Source: an uncultured Collinsella sp.
GTDB taxonomy: Bacteria > Actinomycetota > Coriobacteriia > Coriobacteriales > Coriobacteriaceae
DNA: 42,284 nucleotides
Assembly: GCA_900547765.1 (NCBI GenBank)
Contig: URIA01000015.1
Location: forward strand, 1 to 42,284
Direction of reading: 5' to 3'
Shown here: one piece after another, positions 16,456-24,007 of the stretch
Layout: each line of letters opens with the position of its first letter
Numbering within the stretch: the stretch's first letter is position 1
Made by a program: the position numbers and the translations under genes
The notes under the pieces: generated by a model
Told to the model about the DNA's origin: nothing
The model's database searches: none
What the model saw: only the letters and a program-made list of their open reading frames with translations

Positions 16456-16699
16456 GGTTCTCGCGGCCATTGCGTTGGCAACCACTGTCGCTGCTGGTGC
16501 TTTTGTTGGATATAAGCTTGCGACAGATGATGAACTGCGTGGTCGACTGCTGCGCGGAGCTCAGGATATCGTCGATACATCCAAAAAGAAAATGGATGTG
16601 ATGACCGAGGATGTCGCCATGCGTACTGCTCAGGTGACTAAGAATCCCAAGATTAACCAAGAGTGGGTTAACCATCAATGGGAAAATGTTGGTTATTAG
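16445..16699 (+). CDS. Small membrane-anchored protein after parB
   Basis: This is an 84-residue protein of unknown function. Residues 5-24 form one hydrophobic segment (VLAAIALATTVAAGAFVGYK) with a short basic N-terminus, followed by a charged, helical soluble part (TDDELRGRLLRGAQDIVDTS). The arrangement resembles YtxH-like small proteins, but similarity is not strong enough to name it. The ATG at 16445 follows GGAGGATCAGG and overlaps the parB end by 11 bases, so it is coupled to parAB. Membrane attachment next to a segregation locus is suggestive only. Confidence 0.85.
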   Translation: MKNKVLAAIALATTVAAGAFVGYKLATDDELRGRLLRGAQDIVDTSKKKMDVMTEDVAMRTAQVTKNPKINQEWVNHQWENVGY

Positions 16700-16707
16700 G
16701 TACCTAA
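16696..16707. repeat. 12-bp perfect palindrome TTAGGTACCTAA, copy 2
   Basis: It is identical to the copy at 13192 and overlaps the TAG stop of the small membrane-protein gene. See the first copy. Confidence 0.55.
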
Positions 16708-16726
16708 CAATTACTTGCCTGTTTTG

Positions 16727-16768
16727 AAGGGTCCTTGTCTGATACATGAGACAAGGACCCCTTATTTT
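16727..16768 (+). terminator. Terminator of the rsmG-parAB transcript
   Basis: A stem of about 14 pairs (AAGGGTCCTTGTCT with AGACAAGGACCCCTT, loop GATACATG, one bulge) is followed by ATTTT. Confidence 0.85.
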
Positions 16769-16819
16769 GGCTAAAACTAAGCTTGCGTAAATCAAATTCA
16801 GTAGCATGAAAACAAATGA

Positions 16820-16856
16820 AACAGCCCCGGTTGCATTATCTGCAATCGGGGCTGTT
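16820..16856 (-). terminator. Terminator of rlmN
   Basis: AACAGCCCCGGTTGCA pairs with TGCAATCGGGGCTGTT around a five-base loop. On the minus strand it is followed by TTTCATTTGTTTT. It faces the par-operon terminator. Confidence 0.75.
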
Positions 16857-16859
16857 CGA

Positions 16860-16875
16860 TGTTTCACATGAAACG
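16860..16875. promoter_or_regulatory. parS-like site downstream of rlmN
   Basis: TGTTTCACATGAAACG differs from the parS consensus at two of 16 positions and lies 2.1 kb from the triple cluster, between the rlmN terminator and the rlmN stop codon. Confidence 0.6.
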
Positions 16876-16894
16876 TTATGGGGCGCAGACTCCC

Positions 16895-17947
16895 CTATGC
16901 GTTCTTCTGGACTTTGAAACGTTGCTTCAGCTGACCGCAGGCGGCATCGATATCATTGCCGCGAGAATTACGGATCGTGGTCTCGATGCCACGAGACTCA
17001 AGGCGACGCTGAAGATCCTCAACCTTATGAATCGGCGACGGCTTGAGCGGGCTGCCCTCGATGTCGTTGAGCTGAATAAGGTTAACGTGGCACAGCGTTC
17101 CCTCGCAGAAGTCGCAGAGCGCCTGCATCTCGGGGTTCGTGTCATTGACGCCTTCGATCATGGCGTACTCATACGTCGGACGGCGGCCAGTCTTCTCGGT
17201 GTAGAGCTGAAGCGCCTCGTGAAGGCGGAGCAGCGTGTACTTCTTAACACCGGGCATGAGCTTATTGCGCGTCGACTGGATGGCGGAATGCAGGGAAACG
17301 GCAAGCGTAAACTGCTCGGGAATGTCAGCAAACTTGCGAATACCGGGAATAACGCCACTGGTGGAGACAGTAAGGTGACGGGCTCCAATACCGATACCGT
17401 CGGGATCGTTAAGGATGCGCAGTGCCTTGAGAACCTCGTCGTAGTTGGCAAGCGGCTCGCCTTGGCCCATGAAGACAACGCTCGTGGCACGCTCGCCAAA
17501 GTCGTTGGATACATGAAGCACCTGGTCGACGATCTCTTGAGCGCTCAGAGAGCGCTTGAGGCCGTTGAGACCAGTAGCGCAAAAGGCGCAGCCCATGCCA
17601 CAGCCAGCCTGAGTAGAAACACAGACGGAGAGTTTATTGCGGCGAGGCATGCCAACGGTCTCGACGGAAATGCCGTCGTGGTACTCGAGCAGATACTTGC
17701 GCGAGCCGTCCTTGGAAACCTGTTTGGTAAGCTCCGTCGGCGTGTCGAAGGCAAATGCCTCTTTAAGCTGCTCGCGGAAGGCCTTGGGAAGGTTAGTCAT
17801 ATCATCAAACGAACAAACGTTCTTCTCAAAGACCCATTCGATGAGTTGCTTGGCGCGGAAAGCGGGCTGGCCGAGTTCTGCCACGAGCTCGCGAATATCG
17901 TTTTGGCTCAAGTCGCGAATGTCCTGAGATTTAGTCCTGGGATTCAT
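16895..17947 (-). CDS. rlmN: Dual-specificity 23S rRNA/tRNA adenine-C2 methyltransferase RlmN
   Basis: RlmN is a radical-SAM enzyme making 2-methyladenosine at 23S rRNA A2503 and tRNA A37. The 350-residue length is standard. The radical-SAM cluster motif is GCGMGCAFCATG, and the catalytic C-terminal Cys occurs in NDIDAACGQL. Other family motifs are present (VVFMGQGEPLANYDEV, LAVSLHSA). It is transcribed away from ddl from a shared gap of 85 bases. Confidence 0.96.
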   Translation of the reverse strand: MNPRTKSQDIRDLSQNDIRELVAELGQPAFRAKQLIEWVFEKNVCSFDDMTNLPKAFREQLKEAFAFDTPTELTKQVSKDGSRKYLLEYHDGISVETVGMPRRNKLSVCVSTQAGCGMGCAFCATGLNGLKRSLSAQEIVDQVLHVSNDFGERATSVVFMGQGEPLANYDEVLKALRILNDPDGIGIGARHLTVSTSGVIPGIRKFADIPEQFTLAVSLHSAIQSTRNKLMPGVKKYTLLRLHEALQLYTEKTGRRPTYEYAMIEGVNDTNPEMQALCDFCEGTLCHVNLIQLNDIEGSPLKPSPIHKVEDLQRRLESRGIETTIRNSRGNDIDAACGQLKQRFKVQKNA

Positions 17948-17962
17948 GGAAGCCTTTCGATT

Positions 17963-17992
17963 TTGGGGAAACGTAGAGGGTATCGCTACAAT
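17963..17992 (+). promoter_or_regulatory. Candidate ddl promoter
   Basis: A -10-like TACAAT lies at 17987-17992, with a weak TTGGGG 18 bases upstream, in the gap between divergent rlmN and ddl. The -35 match is poor, so the call is tentative. Confidence 0.4.
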
Positions 17993-18032
17993 ATGGTATC
18001 AGCTGCAGAAATTATAGAGGAGGAGTCTGCCC

Positions 18033-18998
18033 ATGCCGGGTAAAAGCCTAGAGAACATGCACGTAGCGGTCTTGGCGGGCGGTCATTCCGCTGAGCGCGA
18101 GATCTCGCTCAATTCGGGAAAGAACGTCGTGGTGGCCCTGAAGGAGGCCGGCTACACTTCGGTGGAGCTGCTCGACACGGCTGCCGATGATTTTATGGTA
18201 ACCATGGCGACCGGCGGCTTTGACGTGGCGTTTATCGCCATGCACGGCGCCGGCGGTGAGGATGGTGCCATGCAGGGTGCCATGGAGACCCTGGGTATCC
18301 CCTACACGGCCTCGGGCGTGCTTGCCAGCGCCTGCGGTGCCGACAAGGAGGTCTCTAAGCTCCTGTACGCCAAGGCAGGCATTCCCATTGCCCCCGGCCT
18401 TGCGCTCGAAGTGGGCGATGAAGTCGATATCGATCATATCGTCGAGGTTTGTGGCGAGCGCTGCTTTGTGAAGCCGGCCGTAAACGGTTCCAGCTATGGC
18501 ATTTCCCTGGTCCATGAGCCCTCCGAGCTGCCCGCGGCAATTGCCAAGGCGTTTGAGTACGGCGACAAAGTGCTGGTCGAGAAGTGCATCGAGGGTACCG
18601 AGATCACCGTCGGCGTATACGGCGAGGATGACGTGCGCGCCCTGCCGATTGTTGAGATCCGTAAGCCCGAGGACTGCGAGTTCTACGATCTTGACGTGAA
18701 GTATGTGGACCCCACGGACATCCATCGCATTCCGGCGCAGATTTCGCCCGAGAACTACGCTCGTGCCCAGGAGCTCGCCTGTGCTGCCCATAAAGCACTC
18801 GGCTGCCTGGGTATCTCGCGCAGCGACTTTATCGTGAGCGAGGATGGCCCCGTCATCCTCGAGACCAACACGATTCCCGGCATGACCGATACGTCGCTGT
18901 ATCCGGATGAGATTCGCCACACCGATGACATGACGTTCCCGCAGGTGTGTGACAGTCTAATTCGTATGGGACTTCGTCGAGCGGGCGTTGCATGCTAA
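18033..18998 (+). CDS. ddl: D-alanine--D-alanine ligase
   Basis: Ddl joins two D-alanines with ATP for peptidoglycan precursor synthesis. The 321-residue protein shows the ATP-grasp layout: N-terminal VAVLAGGHSAEREISLNSG, the AMHGAGGEDGAMQG loop, the NGSSYGIS strand, and C-terminal metal-binding VILETNTIPGMTDTSLYP. EFYDLDVKY corresponds to the omega-loop region. The ATG at 18033 follows GAGGAGG; an internal ATG at codon 9 would also work. It overlaps the next gene by seven bases. Confidence 0.93.
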   Translation: MPGKSLENMHVAVLAGGHSAEREISLNSGKNVVVALKEAGYTSVELLDTAADDFMVTMATGGFDVAFIAMHGAGGEDGAMQGAMETLGIPYTASGVLASACGADKEVSKLLYAKAGIPIAPGLALEVGDEVDIDHIVEVCGERCFVKPAVNGSSYGISLVHEPSELPAAIAKAFEYGDKVLVEKCIEGTEITVGVYGEDDVRALPIVEIRKPEDCEFYDLDVKYVDPTDIHRIPAQISPENYARAQELACAAHKALGCLGISRSDFIVSEDGPVILETNTIPGMTDTSLYPDEIRHTDDMTFPQVCDSLIRMGLRRAGVAC

Positions 18999-21886
18999 TC
19001 GAGGACGCTGTTTCGTCGGGAACGCCGCAGTTTGTCATCGATTCCTATGCCACGCTTGCCGAGCGCGCCAAAACCCAATCGTTTGGTCTCATCGAGGAAG
19101 ATGTTATCGTCCTCGATACCGAGACCACGGGTCTTTCGGTGCAGGACAACGAGCTTATCGAGATATCGGCGGCCCGCCTTTCCGGCCGCGAGATCGTCGA
19201 CCGGTTCGATACCTTCGTGCACCCCAAGCAGCTGATTCCCGCCGAGATTACCGAACTCACGAGCATTACAAACGCCGATGTGGTGGATGCCCCATCGGCC
19301 GTCGAGGCCGTGGCTGCTCTCGCCGATTTTGTCGGCGGCTGCCCGGTGATTGCGCATAACGCCACCTTCGACCGTTCGTTTATCGAGTCGGTCAAGGGCG
19401 GTGTCAACGTCAGCGACATCTGGATTGATTCGCTGGCACTGTCGCGCATCGCACTTCCGCGCCTGGCCTCGCACAAGCTGTCTTTTATGGCCGACCTGTT
19501 TGGCTGCGACTCGGTGTCGCACCGCGCCAACGCCGATGTCGACGCCCTGTGTGGCGTATGGCGCGTGTTGCTCGTGGCGCTCACCGACTTGCCCCAGGGC
19601 TTAATGGCGCGCTTGGCCGACATGCACCCCGACGTACCCTGGTCCTATCGTCCCATCTTCTCATTCTTGGCGGGACAGAACCCCGGTTCCATCTTCTCTC
19701 TCGGCGCCGCCCGCGCCGACGTACTCAAGGCCGATCGGGCCGATGATCGCGTTGATGCGGACGAGCTACCGGTCCTTAAGATGCCGAGCCGCGAGGAAAT
19801 CGAGGCGGACTATGCCCCGGGCGGCCTGGTCAATCGCATGTATCCCACGTATGAGCCGCGCGATGAGCAGATCGCGATGGCGCTCGAGGTCCGTGACGCA
19901 CTCGTTACGGGAACGCATCGCGTGATTGAGGCGGGGACGGGCGTCGGCAAATCGATGGCCTACCTGGTGCCTTTTGCCGAGGCCGCGCGCCGCAACAACA
20001 TCACGGTTGGCATCGCGACCAAATCGAATAATCTTGCCGACCAGCTCATGTATCATGAGCTGCCCAAACTTGCCGAGCAACTGGACGGAGGCCTATCGTT
20101 TTGCGCCCTCAAGGGCTATGACCACTATCCATGCTTGCGCAAGCTTGAGCGCATGAGCCGCGGCCAAGTCGAAATTACGACTAAGCGTGATCCTGCCGAC
20201 ACGCTTACGGCAGTCGCGGTCATCATGGCGTACGTGTGTCAGTCGGCCGATGGCGACCTCGACTCGCTCGGCATTCGCTGGCGCAGCGTCAACCGTCCCG
20301 ACTTTACGACGGCGTCGCGCGAGTGCGCCCGTCGCCTATGCCCGTTCTTCCCCGATAAATGCCTGGTCCACGGCGCCCGCCGTCGCGCGGCGCATGCCGA
20401 TGTGGTGGTCACCAACCATTCCCTGCTGTTCCGCAACGTTGCGGCCGAGGGCAGAATCTTGCCTCCGATTCGTCACTGGGTGATCGATGAGGCCCACTCC
20501 ATCGAGCGCGAGGCGCGCCGTCAATGGGCGCGCGTGGTGTCGGCGGATGAATCGCGCGTTCTGTTTGAGCGCCTGGGTGGCTCGAGCACCGGTGCGCTGA
20601 GCCAGGTTTCCCGCGATTTGGCAACCTCGGAGGGCTCTACGCTTTACCTGGGTCTTACCGCCAAGGCGACGTCGACGGTTGTGCGTGCGAGTATGGCGAT
20701 TGCCGATGTGTTTGACGGCGTTCGCGAGCTTGGCCGCCGTGCGCGCGGGGGCTATGACAACGCGAACCTATGGATTGGCCCCGAGCTGCGCGAATCTGAC
20801 GACTGGCATGATTTCTTACAGTCGGCCTACACTGCCATCGACGCGTTGGAACAAGCTGACAAGAGCGTCGACGCGCTGGTACAAGCCGTTGCCGCCGACA
20901 AGCCCGAGGTTGTTGTCGACCTGGGTGATATCTCGCGCCGCCTACACGAGTTGGCCGAGAACCTCAAACTCATCATTGACGGTACCGACGAACACTACGT
21001 GTACTCGCTGCAAGTCAATCGCAGATTGCGCGCCGGCGGCGAGTCGATGACCGCGGAGCGCATCGATATTGGCGAGGCCTTGGCAACCGAGTGGCTGCCC
21101 GAGGTCCACACGGCTATCTTCGCATCGGCGACCATGACGGTTTCCAAGAGCTTTGAGCACTTTAACCACGCCGTCGGCCTCGATCGCATCGGTGCCTCGA
21201 CATCATCGTCGCTGCACTTGGATTCGAGCTACGATTTCGATTCGAATATGGCCGTGGTCGTGGCTGGGGATATCCCCGATCCGCGCGACCGCGAAGGCTA
21301 TCTTTCGGCGCTCGAGCGTGTGCTGGTCGACGCTCATCTTGCCATGGGCGGCTCGGTGCTCACGCTGTTCACCAACAGGCGTGACATGGAGGAACTGTAC
21401 GCTCGTGTCGAGCCCAAGATAGCTCGCGCGGGTCTGGAACTCAACTGCCAGCAGCGCAACTCGTCTCCTCGTCGCCTGCGCGATCGCTTTATCAACGAAC
21501 CGACCTCGTCGCTCTTTGCGCTTAAGGCCTTTTGGGAAGGGTTTGACGCCAGCGGCGAGACGCTGCGCTGCGTCATCATCCCCAAGCTGCCGTTCTCGAG
21601 CCCCACAGACCCGCTCTCATGCGAGCGCAATCTGCGTGAAGACCGCGCTTGGGCGCGCTATTCGCTGCCCGAGGCCGTGCTCGAGGTCAAGCAGGCCGCC
21701 GGTCGCCTCATTCGCTCATCGACCGATTGTGGCGTACTCATCTTGGCCGACCCGCGCCTGGTGACGAAGGGCTACGGCAAGAAATTCTTAACGTCGCTGC
21801 CCACGAGTTCCTATCAGCGCATCGAATCGGCACAAATCGGGCACTATCTACAGCTGTGGCGCGCACGCCACGAGCGGCGCCGCTAA
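18992..21886 (+). CDS. dinG: DinG-type helicase with N-terminal DnaQ-like exonuclease
   Basis: This is a 964-residue two-domain enzyme. Residues about 35-190 form a DEDD 3'-5' exonuclease: DTETTGL, AHNATFDRSF and HRANADVDAL supply the acidic and His residues. The rest is an XPD/DinG-family SF2 helicase, with Walker A EAGTGVGKSMAYLVP near residue 313, the DEAH box VIDEAHSIE near 497, ASATMT and the C-terminal QAAGRLIRSS. Cysteines at YPCLRKL (about 378) and ECARRLCPFFPDKC (about 444-457) are spaced like the XPD-type iron-sulfur cluster. The exonuclease fusion matches B. subtilis DinG, while the cysteines recall E. coli DinG. It probably acts on damaged or R-loop DNA. It is coupled to ddl by a seven-base overlap. 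Confidence 0.92.
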   Translation: MLIEDAVSSGTPQFVIDSYATLAERAKTQSFGLIEEDVIVLDTETTGLSVQDNELIEISAARLSGREIVDRFDTFVHPKQLIPAEITELTSITNADVVDAPSAVEAVAALADFVGGCPVIAHNATFDRSFIESVKGGVNVSDIWIDSLALSRIALPRLASHKLSFMADLFGCDSVSHRANADVDALCGVWRVLLVALTDLPQGLMARLADMHPDVPWSYRPIFSFLAGQNPGSIFSLGAARADVLKADRADDRVDADELPVLKMPSREEIEADYAPGGLVNRMYPTYEPRDEQIAMALEVRDALVTGTHRVIEAGTGVGKSMAYLVPFAEAARRNNITVGIATKSNNLADQLMYHELPKLAEQLDGGLSFCALKGYDHYPCLRKLERMSRGQVEITTKRDPADTLTAVAVIMAYVCQSADGDLDSLGIRWRSVNRPDFTTASRECARRLCPFFPDKCLVHGARRRAAHADVVVTNHSLLFRNVAAEGRILPPIRHWVIDEAHSIEREARRQWARVVSADESRVLFERLGGSSTGALSQVSRDLATSEGSTLYLGLTAKATSTVVRASMAIADVFDGVRELGRRARGGYDNANLWIGPELRESDDWHDFLQSAYTAIDALEQADKSVDALVQAVAADKPEVVVDLGDISRRLHELAENLKLIIDGTDEHYVYSLQVNRRLRAGGESMTAERIDIGEALATEWLPEVHTAIFASATMTVSKSFEHFNHAVGLDRIGASTSSSLHLDSSYDFDSNMAVVVAGDIPDPRDREGYLSALERVLVDAHLAMGGSVLTLFTNRRDMEELYARVEPKIARAGLELNCQQRNSSPRRLRDRFINEPTSSLFALKAFWEGFDASGETLRCVIIPKLPFSSPTDPLSCERNLREDRAWARYSLPEAVLEVKQAAGRLIRSSTDCGVLILADPRLVTKGYGKKFLTSLPTSSYQRIESAQIGHYLQLWRARHERRR

Positions 21887-22800
21887 AGCGGACAGACGAG
21901 GGATTTTGCCATATCGCACAGACGTTCTGACAGGGCGGGGTCATCCAAGATGCGGATGGCCCCGCCCGCTGCGATTACCTGGCTAAACAGCCAGCGCTCG
22001 GAGCCGTAGCGCACATTTACTGTTGAGCTGTCCGCTCCATTGGGTTCAATCGACATGACGCCGGGCCAGTCTAGGCGCTCTGCCAAGGCGCGCGGCATGA
22101 GAAGCTTCGCGCTCCGCTCCGCCTGGGCGAGGGAGTCATGGAGGGTCGCGGGTTCCGGTGCGTGGCGCACGACGGAGTCGTCGGTCAAGACCAGGCCCTC
22201 GATTTTATCCATACGATAGGTACGCTGTTCGTCGACCGCGACATCCCAGGCAATCAGATACGTTTGGTCGCCGTTTGTTGTGATGCGCAGGGGGTCGACT
22301 AAACGCTCGCGCGCTTGTGTGTCATCCATCGAGCGATACGAGATGCGGCAGCGAACGCCGTCCCGAATGGCGCAGCTCAGCTGCTGCCAGTGCGATCCGT
22401 GGGTGACGGTGTCAAAGACGCGCTGGTTGTAGCCGAGCTCTTTGGGAAGAAGGGCGCGCCGTATTCGAGCCGCCGCTTGGGGTTCGATCCCCAATGATTC
22501 AAGTTCATGGTTGAGCACGGCGCCCTCGGCGGCACTCAGGCGCAGCGGTAGCACGCGCCCCGCATCACCGGTGAGGACCACGCGCTCGCCGCGGCGTTCG
22601 CAGATAATACGTGCGCCCGATTCTCGGTCCGCAAGCGTCGAGACGATCTCGAGAATCTCGTCGAGCGATGTCCCCGTGATATCAAAGCGGCTGCAAAGCT
22701 CGTCTCGTGTCATGCCGTTCTCGCCGGCGGCGTAGAGGGCCTCCATGATGTCGATGGCGCGCGAGAGTCTTTGTTCGCTGGTGAGTTTACGCACGGGCAT
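21883..22800 (-). CDS. WYL-domain transcriptional regulator (PafC-like)
   Basis: The 305-residue protein has an N-terminal helix-turn-helix (MTRDELCSRFDITGTSLDEI) and a WYL domain with YLIAWDVAVDEQRTYRMDKI, the ligand-sensing module of this family. It is paired with a second WYL gene overlapping by 14 bases. In Actinobacteria such tandem genes are pafB/pafC, whose products form a heterodimeric activator of a LexA-independent DNA-damage response. Which is B and which is C cannot be settled here. Its stop codon overlaps that of dinG on the other strand, a tight convergent junction without a terminator. Confidence 0.88.
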   Translation of the reverse strand: MPVRKLTSEQRLSRAIDIMEALYAAGENGMTRDELCSRFDITGTSLDEILEIVSTLADRESGARIICERRGERVVLTGDAGRVLPLRLSAAEGAVLNHELESLGIEPQAAARIRRALLPKELGYNQRVFDTVTHGSHWQQLSCAIRDGVRCRISYRSMDDTQARERLVDPLRITTNGDQTYLIAWDVAVDEQRTYRMDKIEGLVLTDDSVVRHAPEPATLHDSLAQAERSAKLLMPRALAERLDWPGVMSIEPNGADSSTVNVRYGSERWLFSQVIAAGGAIRILDDPALSERLCDMAKSLVCPL

Positions 22801-23809
22801 GCTCGTGCACCGTCCTTTCGATGAGGTGATTCCACGCCCGCTTGAGAGAATCGGGGGCGACGGGCCTCATGCCATCCATGGCATGGGCCATGCAAAACGA
22901 GGCTGTGGCTTCAAGGTCGCGCACGTCAACGGTCCAGGTCCACTCTGCTTCGGTGTGCATGAGTTCGCCTCGTCCGCGTGTGAGACCGTTGATCATATCG
23001 GCCTGCGCTTCACGCGCGAACGAGAACGTGGCCGCAACGGGTGGGCGGTCGGCAAAATCGAACTCAAAGAATAAGTAATCGTTGAGGTTGAAATCCGCAG
23101 GAATGGCGTAGGCTTTCGAAGGCCTCCAGGCGCGAATGATGCGGTCGCAGCGGAATGTTCTGATATTGTCGGTGGCATTGTCGAGGCCGCAGAAGTATGC
23201 CGTACCCTCGCGTTCGAACATGCCGTAGACGCAAACGGTCCGCTCGCGTTGTTCACCGCGTCCGTTTTGGTACAAAAAGCGCAGCGCGCAACGCTCGGCA
23301 AAGGCGCTCCATACCGCATCGACGGCGGAAGAGCGGCGGATCGGTGCCTCTCCTGTCGTCGACATGCCGGTGAGGTAGGCAATCTTGGAGCGAATGTCGG
23401 CAAGTGGCGCGGCAAAGGTGGATGAGCCTGCCGCGAGTGTCTGGTCGATGGCATTGAGCAGGATGTCGGCATCGTCTGCGGTGATGAGACCGCCCGCGGC
23501 AAACGTGTGCTCGCGGTCGATCGTCCACGCGCTCTCTTCGGTTTCCTGCGCTCCGGCGGCACGAACCTCCCTGATAACGATGCCGCGCTCGAGCAGCTTG
23601 TCGCGATCGCGGCGGAACTTGCGCTTGTCTGAGTCGATATTGCCCGAGCCGTATCCCAGATCGGAATCCAGGACGATTTGCTCGGTCGTCAGCGGTTCGG
23701 GAGAACTGTTGAGTACAAAGAAAAGGTTGAGGATGCGCTGAGCCGTTTTATCGAAACCGGGCTCGGGTGCCCCCTTTTTAATTGTCGCGGTCGCGTCGCT
23801 TGCCGTCAT
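22787..23809 (-). CDS. WYL-domain transcriptional regulator (PafB-like)
   Basis: The 340-residue protein is first in the tandem. An N-terminal winged helix (about 20-85: LNLFFVLNSSPEPLTTEQIV, then KFRRDRDKLLERGIVI) is followed by a WYL core (FLYQNGRGEQRERTVCVYGM, YFCGLDNATDNIRTFRCDRI). The ATG at 23809 lies behind GAGGATTCT. It starts opposite the M28-like gene across a 198-base gap. The DNA-damage role is inferred from actinobacterial PafBC; the neighbouring DinG helicase is consistent with it. Confidence 0.87.
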   Translation of the reverse strand: MTASDATATIKKGAPEPGFDKTAQRILNLFFVLNSSPEPLTTEQIVLDSDLGYGSGNIDSDKRKFRRDRDKLLERGIVIREVRAAGAQETEESAWTIDREHTFAAGGLITADDADILLNAIDQTLAAGSSTFAAPLADIRSKIAYLTGMSTTGEAPIRRSSAVDAVWSAFAERCALRFLYQNGRGEQRERTVCVYGMFEREGTAYFCGLDNATDNIRTFRCDRIIRAWRPSKAYAIPADFNLNDYLFFEFDFADRPPVAATFSFAREAQADMINGLTRGRGELMHTEAEWTWTVDVRDLEATASFCMAHAMDGMRPVAPDSLKRAWNHLIERTVHEHARA

Positions 23810-24007
23810 AGAATCCTCGCATGAGAAGGTCGTTTGTTGCCATGATTTTAGTCCGATATGGAGATTAGGCTATATCCTTGTCCGCTCGCGGCGTTAAGAT
23901 GGCCCGAATTCGGTCGTTTGCGCTCGCTCGGGGTATACTTTCGACTATATACGGTTCTAATGTGCATGCATTGGGCCTATTTGTCGGATTATGGATGTGG
24001 AGCGCAC
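23810..24007. promoter_or_regulatory. Divergent promoter region (WYL pair / M28-like gene)
   Basis: No gene was found here. A -10-like TATACT occurs on the plus strand at 23934-23939, about 70 bases before the downstream ATG; no convincing -35 accompanies it. Confidence 0.35.

Noticed and set aside
16859..18043. Plus-strand open frame opposite rlmN
   Set aside because: It is antisense to the certain rlmN gene and has no family features.
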